Positions 61,928-64,000 of a stretch of 64,000 nucleotides of DNA are shown here, piece after piece. Origin of the DNA: Pseudoxanthomonas sp. z9 (GTDB lineage Bacteria; Pseudomonadota; Gammaproteobacteria; Xanthomonadales; Xanthomonadaceae); assembly GCF_006542425.1 (NCBI RefSeq), contig NZ_VFID01000003.1, positions 62,001-126,000 on the forward strand. Reading direction: 5' to 3'. Numbering within the stretch: position 1 is the first letter of the stretch; each line of letters begins with the position of its first letter. Below the pieces are notes generated by a model. The model did not search any database and was not told where the DNA came from. It was given only the letters and a program-made list of their open reading frames with translations. The position numbers were made by a program, and so were the translations under genes.

Positions 61928-64000
61928 CTACAGGTCGATACCGAAACCGATGCCGGCCGACGATTCATCGCTGCTGAAGGCGCCACCGATGCTCAGCGAG
62001 GCGCGCTCGCCCAGCGGACGCGAGTAGCCCACCGACAGCGCGCTTTCGCCGTCCTGCCAGCCGGCACCGACCGCGACACGTCCGCGCGGGCTGCGGCTGT
62101 TGGCCGCGTTGATGGCCATGTTCAACATCGCCGCGCTCATCGCGCCCTGGCGGTTGATGCGCTCGTCCTGCCGGTTCAGGCGGTGATCGAGTTCGCCGCG
62201 CAGGCCGCTGAACTCATCGCTGAGCGCCTTCACCCGGCTGTCGGTGTATGCATTGGCCGAGGTCAGGGTCTTGGTCGCGGTCGCGTCGGTATAGGCATTG
62301 GCGCTGGCGACCGTCTCGGCATCCGGCGCCGCGCTCACCGGCGGCGCGGCGGCGGCCGGCGGGGATCCGGCGACAGCATCGGCCCCCACCGGTCCTGGCG
62401 GTGACACGGGCGCCGCCGACGCGGTGGACGTGCCACTGTCGCCAGCGACGCTGGCCGCGTCGTCGTTGCCGGGAGATGTCGCCGCGACGGTGCCGCCCTG
62501 GGGCTTGCCAGGTTCCTTGCCCGGCGAGTTGCCATTGCCCTGGGCGTTGCCGCTGTTGCCCGGCTTCTGCTCCAGTTGATCCACGCGGGTGTTGAGCCCG
62601 TCGATCGCGCCATCCAGCGCGCCCAGCGCATCGCCGACGTTGTAGTAACTCCCGCCCTGGATGCCGTAGACCGGACCGACCAGTCCGTTCGGGCCCATCG
62701 ACGCGCCGCCACCCAGCGCCTGCGCCATGCCATCGCCCACCTGGAAAAGCTGGCTCCCGTTGACCGCCTCGCGGCTGCCGGCGGCCAGGCGTCCGTCGGC
62801 GACATTGCCGATGACGGTGCCGTCCGTGCCCGCCAGGGTCAGCGAGTCCTTGTCCTCGTCGTCGTACTTCACCGTCGAGGCCAATTCCTCGTCGACCTCG
62901 CCCACCGCGGCGTTCAACTGCCCGAGATTGACCGCATCGGTGTCGGCGCTGCCCGCCCTGACGTGCGTGATCTGGCGCTCGCCGCCGGCCACGCCCACCG
63001 AAACGCTGCCGGCACGATCGGCGATCGAGCCCGCGCCCAATGCCACCGCATTCGCGGCGGTGACCCGGGCGCGCGCACCAATTGCGGTGCCGTCCTGGGC
63101 GCTGTCGGCCACCCGCGCGTCGTAGCCCAGCGCGGTGGCGGCCTGCGCGCGTGCTTGCGCATTGGAGCCCACCGCGGTCGCGGTCGCGACGATCGCCTGG
63201 GTATTGGCACCCAGCGCGGTCGCGTTGGTCGCGGTGGCGCGCGCGTTGTTGCCAAGAGCCGACGCGCTGATCTTTGCCGCCTGGCTGCCTGCGCCCACCG
63301 CGGTGGTGCCGTTCGCCGTCGCCGCCGCGCCCTCGCCGGCGGCCAGCGCGCCCTGGCCATTGACCCGGGCATCGTCGCTGCCATCCTGCTTGCCGCTGGA
63401 CTTGAAGTAGTGGCTGGCCTGGCTGCCGGCGTCCGCCACCGCGTCGAGCTGCGCCTTGTTCACCGCATCGGTGGCTTCGGTGCCCGCCGCCACGTTGGTG
63501 ATCTGGCGATCAATGGCCGCATGCACGGTGCCACCGGCGTCGGTCCAGTCGTGCGCCGCGCCGACCGACACGCTGTTGGCGCGATCGGCCAGCGACCCTT
63601 CGCCCAGTGCGACCGCGTTGGCTGCGTCCGGCGTGGTCCATGCGTTGGCGCCGAGCACCGTGGCGCGATCGGCCTGGGCGAAGCTGTTGAAGCCCAGCGA
63701 GGTCGCCGAACCGCCGATGGCCCAGCTTTCCGCGCCAACGGCCGTGGTGTAGTCGCCCACCAGTTCGCTGTCCCAGTACGAGCCGGCATAGGCGCCCGCG
63801 CCCAGCGCGGTGCTGTAGCGGCCAGTGGCGGCCGCGGAACTGAAGGAGCCGTCGGAAAACCCACCCAACGCGGTGCTGAACTGCCCGCTCGCCGCGGCGT
63901 TCTCGCCAACCGCGGTGCCGTTGGTGCCGATGTAGATGGTCTCGCCGGTTTCTTCGTCGACCGCCCAGTAACCGGAGGTCGCGCCCGCACCGATCGCCAC
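61928..64000 (-). CDS. Trimeric autotransporter adhesin (YadA-like), 5' end outside window
   Basis: 690 codons are visible, open at the right edge. The order from the edge is: YadA head repeats (many A-x-A-x-G/N-x-x-A units such as ATALGANTQAIVATATAVG), neck segments (ITNVAAGTEATDAVNKAQLD and ITHVRAGSADTDAVNLGQLN), a stalk with coiled-coil (LDGLNTRVDQLEQ-like), a Pro/Gly/Ala-rich insert of about 100 residues (PGKEPGKPQGG, then APVSPPGPVGADAVAG), and a YadA anchor barrel of about 60 residues ending SAGIGFGIDL. It forms a trimeric surface fibre that mediates adhesion. The disordered insert between stalk and anchor is unusual. Confidence 0.92.
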   Translation of the reverse strand: MAIGAGATSGYWAVDEETGETIYIGTNGTAVGENAAASGQFSTALGGFSDGSFSSAAATGRYSTALGAGAYAGSYWDSELVGDYTTAVGAESWAIGGSATSLGFNSFAQADRATVLGANAWTTPDAANAVALGEGSLADRANSVSVGAAHDWTDAGGTVHAAIDRQITNVAAGTEATDAVNKAQLDAVADAGSQASHYFKSSGKQDGSDDARVNGQGALAAGEGAAATANGTTAVGAGSQAAKISASALGNNARATATNATALGANTQAIVATATAVGSNAQARAQAATALGYDARVADSAQDGTAIGARARVTAANAVALGAGSIADRAGSVSVGVAGGERQITHVRAGSADTDAVNLGQLNAAVGEVDEELASTVKYDDEDKDSLTLAGTDGTVIGNVADGRLAAGSREAVNGSQLFQVGDGMAQALGGGASMGPNGLVGPVYGIQGGSYYNVGDALGALDGAIDGLNTRVDQLEQKPGNSGNAQGNGNSPGKEPGKPQGGTVAATSPGNDDAASVAGDSGTSTASAAPVSPPGPVGADAVAGSPPAAAAPPVSAAPDAETVASANAYTDATATKTLTSANAYTDSRVKALSDEFSGLRGELDHRLNRQDERINRQGAMSAAMLNMAINAANSRSPRGRVAVGAGWQDGESALSVGYSRPLGERASLSIGGAFSSDESSAGIGFGIDL

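Overview
The window looks like chromosomal DNA of a member of the Xanthomonadaceae (Lysobacter/Luteimonas/Pseudoxanthomonas type). The evidence is very high GC content, a complete rpf (DSF quorum-sensing) locus with an aconitase next to it, xanthomonad-style REP repeats, a cobalamin-riboswitch/BtuB operon, and gene order shared with gammaproteobacteria (rarA-lolA-ftsK-trxB-aat-infA-clpA-clpS and nudJ-mnmA-hflD). No rRNA, tRNA, insertion sequence, prophage or CRISPR array was found.

Layout. 1-7.3 kb: minus-strand B12 operon, running from a cobalamin riboswitch through btuB, two paralogous small membrane proteins of unknown function, cobO, cobB, cbiB and cobD. 7.3-10.4 kb: Skp/OmpH-like chaperone, SapC-family protein and small secreted proteins. 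10.4-16.6 kb: a GMC-type oxidoreductase, then a convergent minus-strand operon that resembles the Fap functional-amyloid system. That operon encodes a Gly/Ala/Ser-rich fibre candidate, a small secreted partner, a C39 peptidase (FapD-like), a FapE-like protein and a FapF-like coiled-coil/beta-barrel exporter. 16.8-34 kb: mostly housekeeping genes: fluoride riboswitch with crcB, rarA, lolA, ftsK, trxB, two acetyltransferase-fold proteins, aat, infA, clpA, clpS, nudix, mnmA, hflD, and a divergent MFS/LysR pair.

34.2-47 kb: two aconitases (acnB and acnA) flank a PIN/AbrB toxin-antitoxin pair and a transport island made of an OprO/P-like porin, an ABC permease, ATPase and lipoprotein, a PrpF-family isomerase and a LysR regulator. 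I infer that the island may import an unusual tricarboxylate or related acid, isomerise it and feed it to aconitase. 47.06-48.57 kb: a six-copy tandem array of a roughly 259-bp unit built from REP-like palindromes. 48.6-56 kb: a secreted protein, a lipoprotein, then the DSF locus rpfB-rpfF converging on rpfG-rpfC, with no rpfH. 56-59 kb: lysS, and prfB with its programmed +1 frameshift. 59-64 kb: a lipoprotein, a secreted subtilase with a PPC domain, and the 3' part of a trimeric autotransporter adhesin that runs off the right edge.

Most interesting for follow-up: the Fap-like operon, with a shared C-terminal motif and double-glycine motifs beside a C39 peptidase; the porin/ABC/PrpF island between the two aconitases; the riboswitch-linked small membrane paralogs; the REP macrosatellite; and the TA promoter embedded in a perfect inverted repeat.
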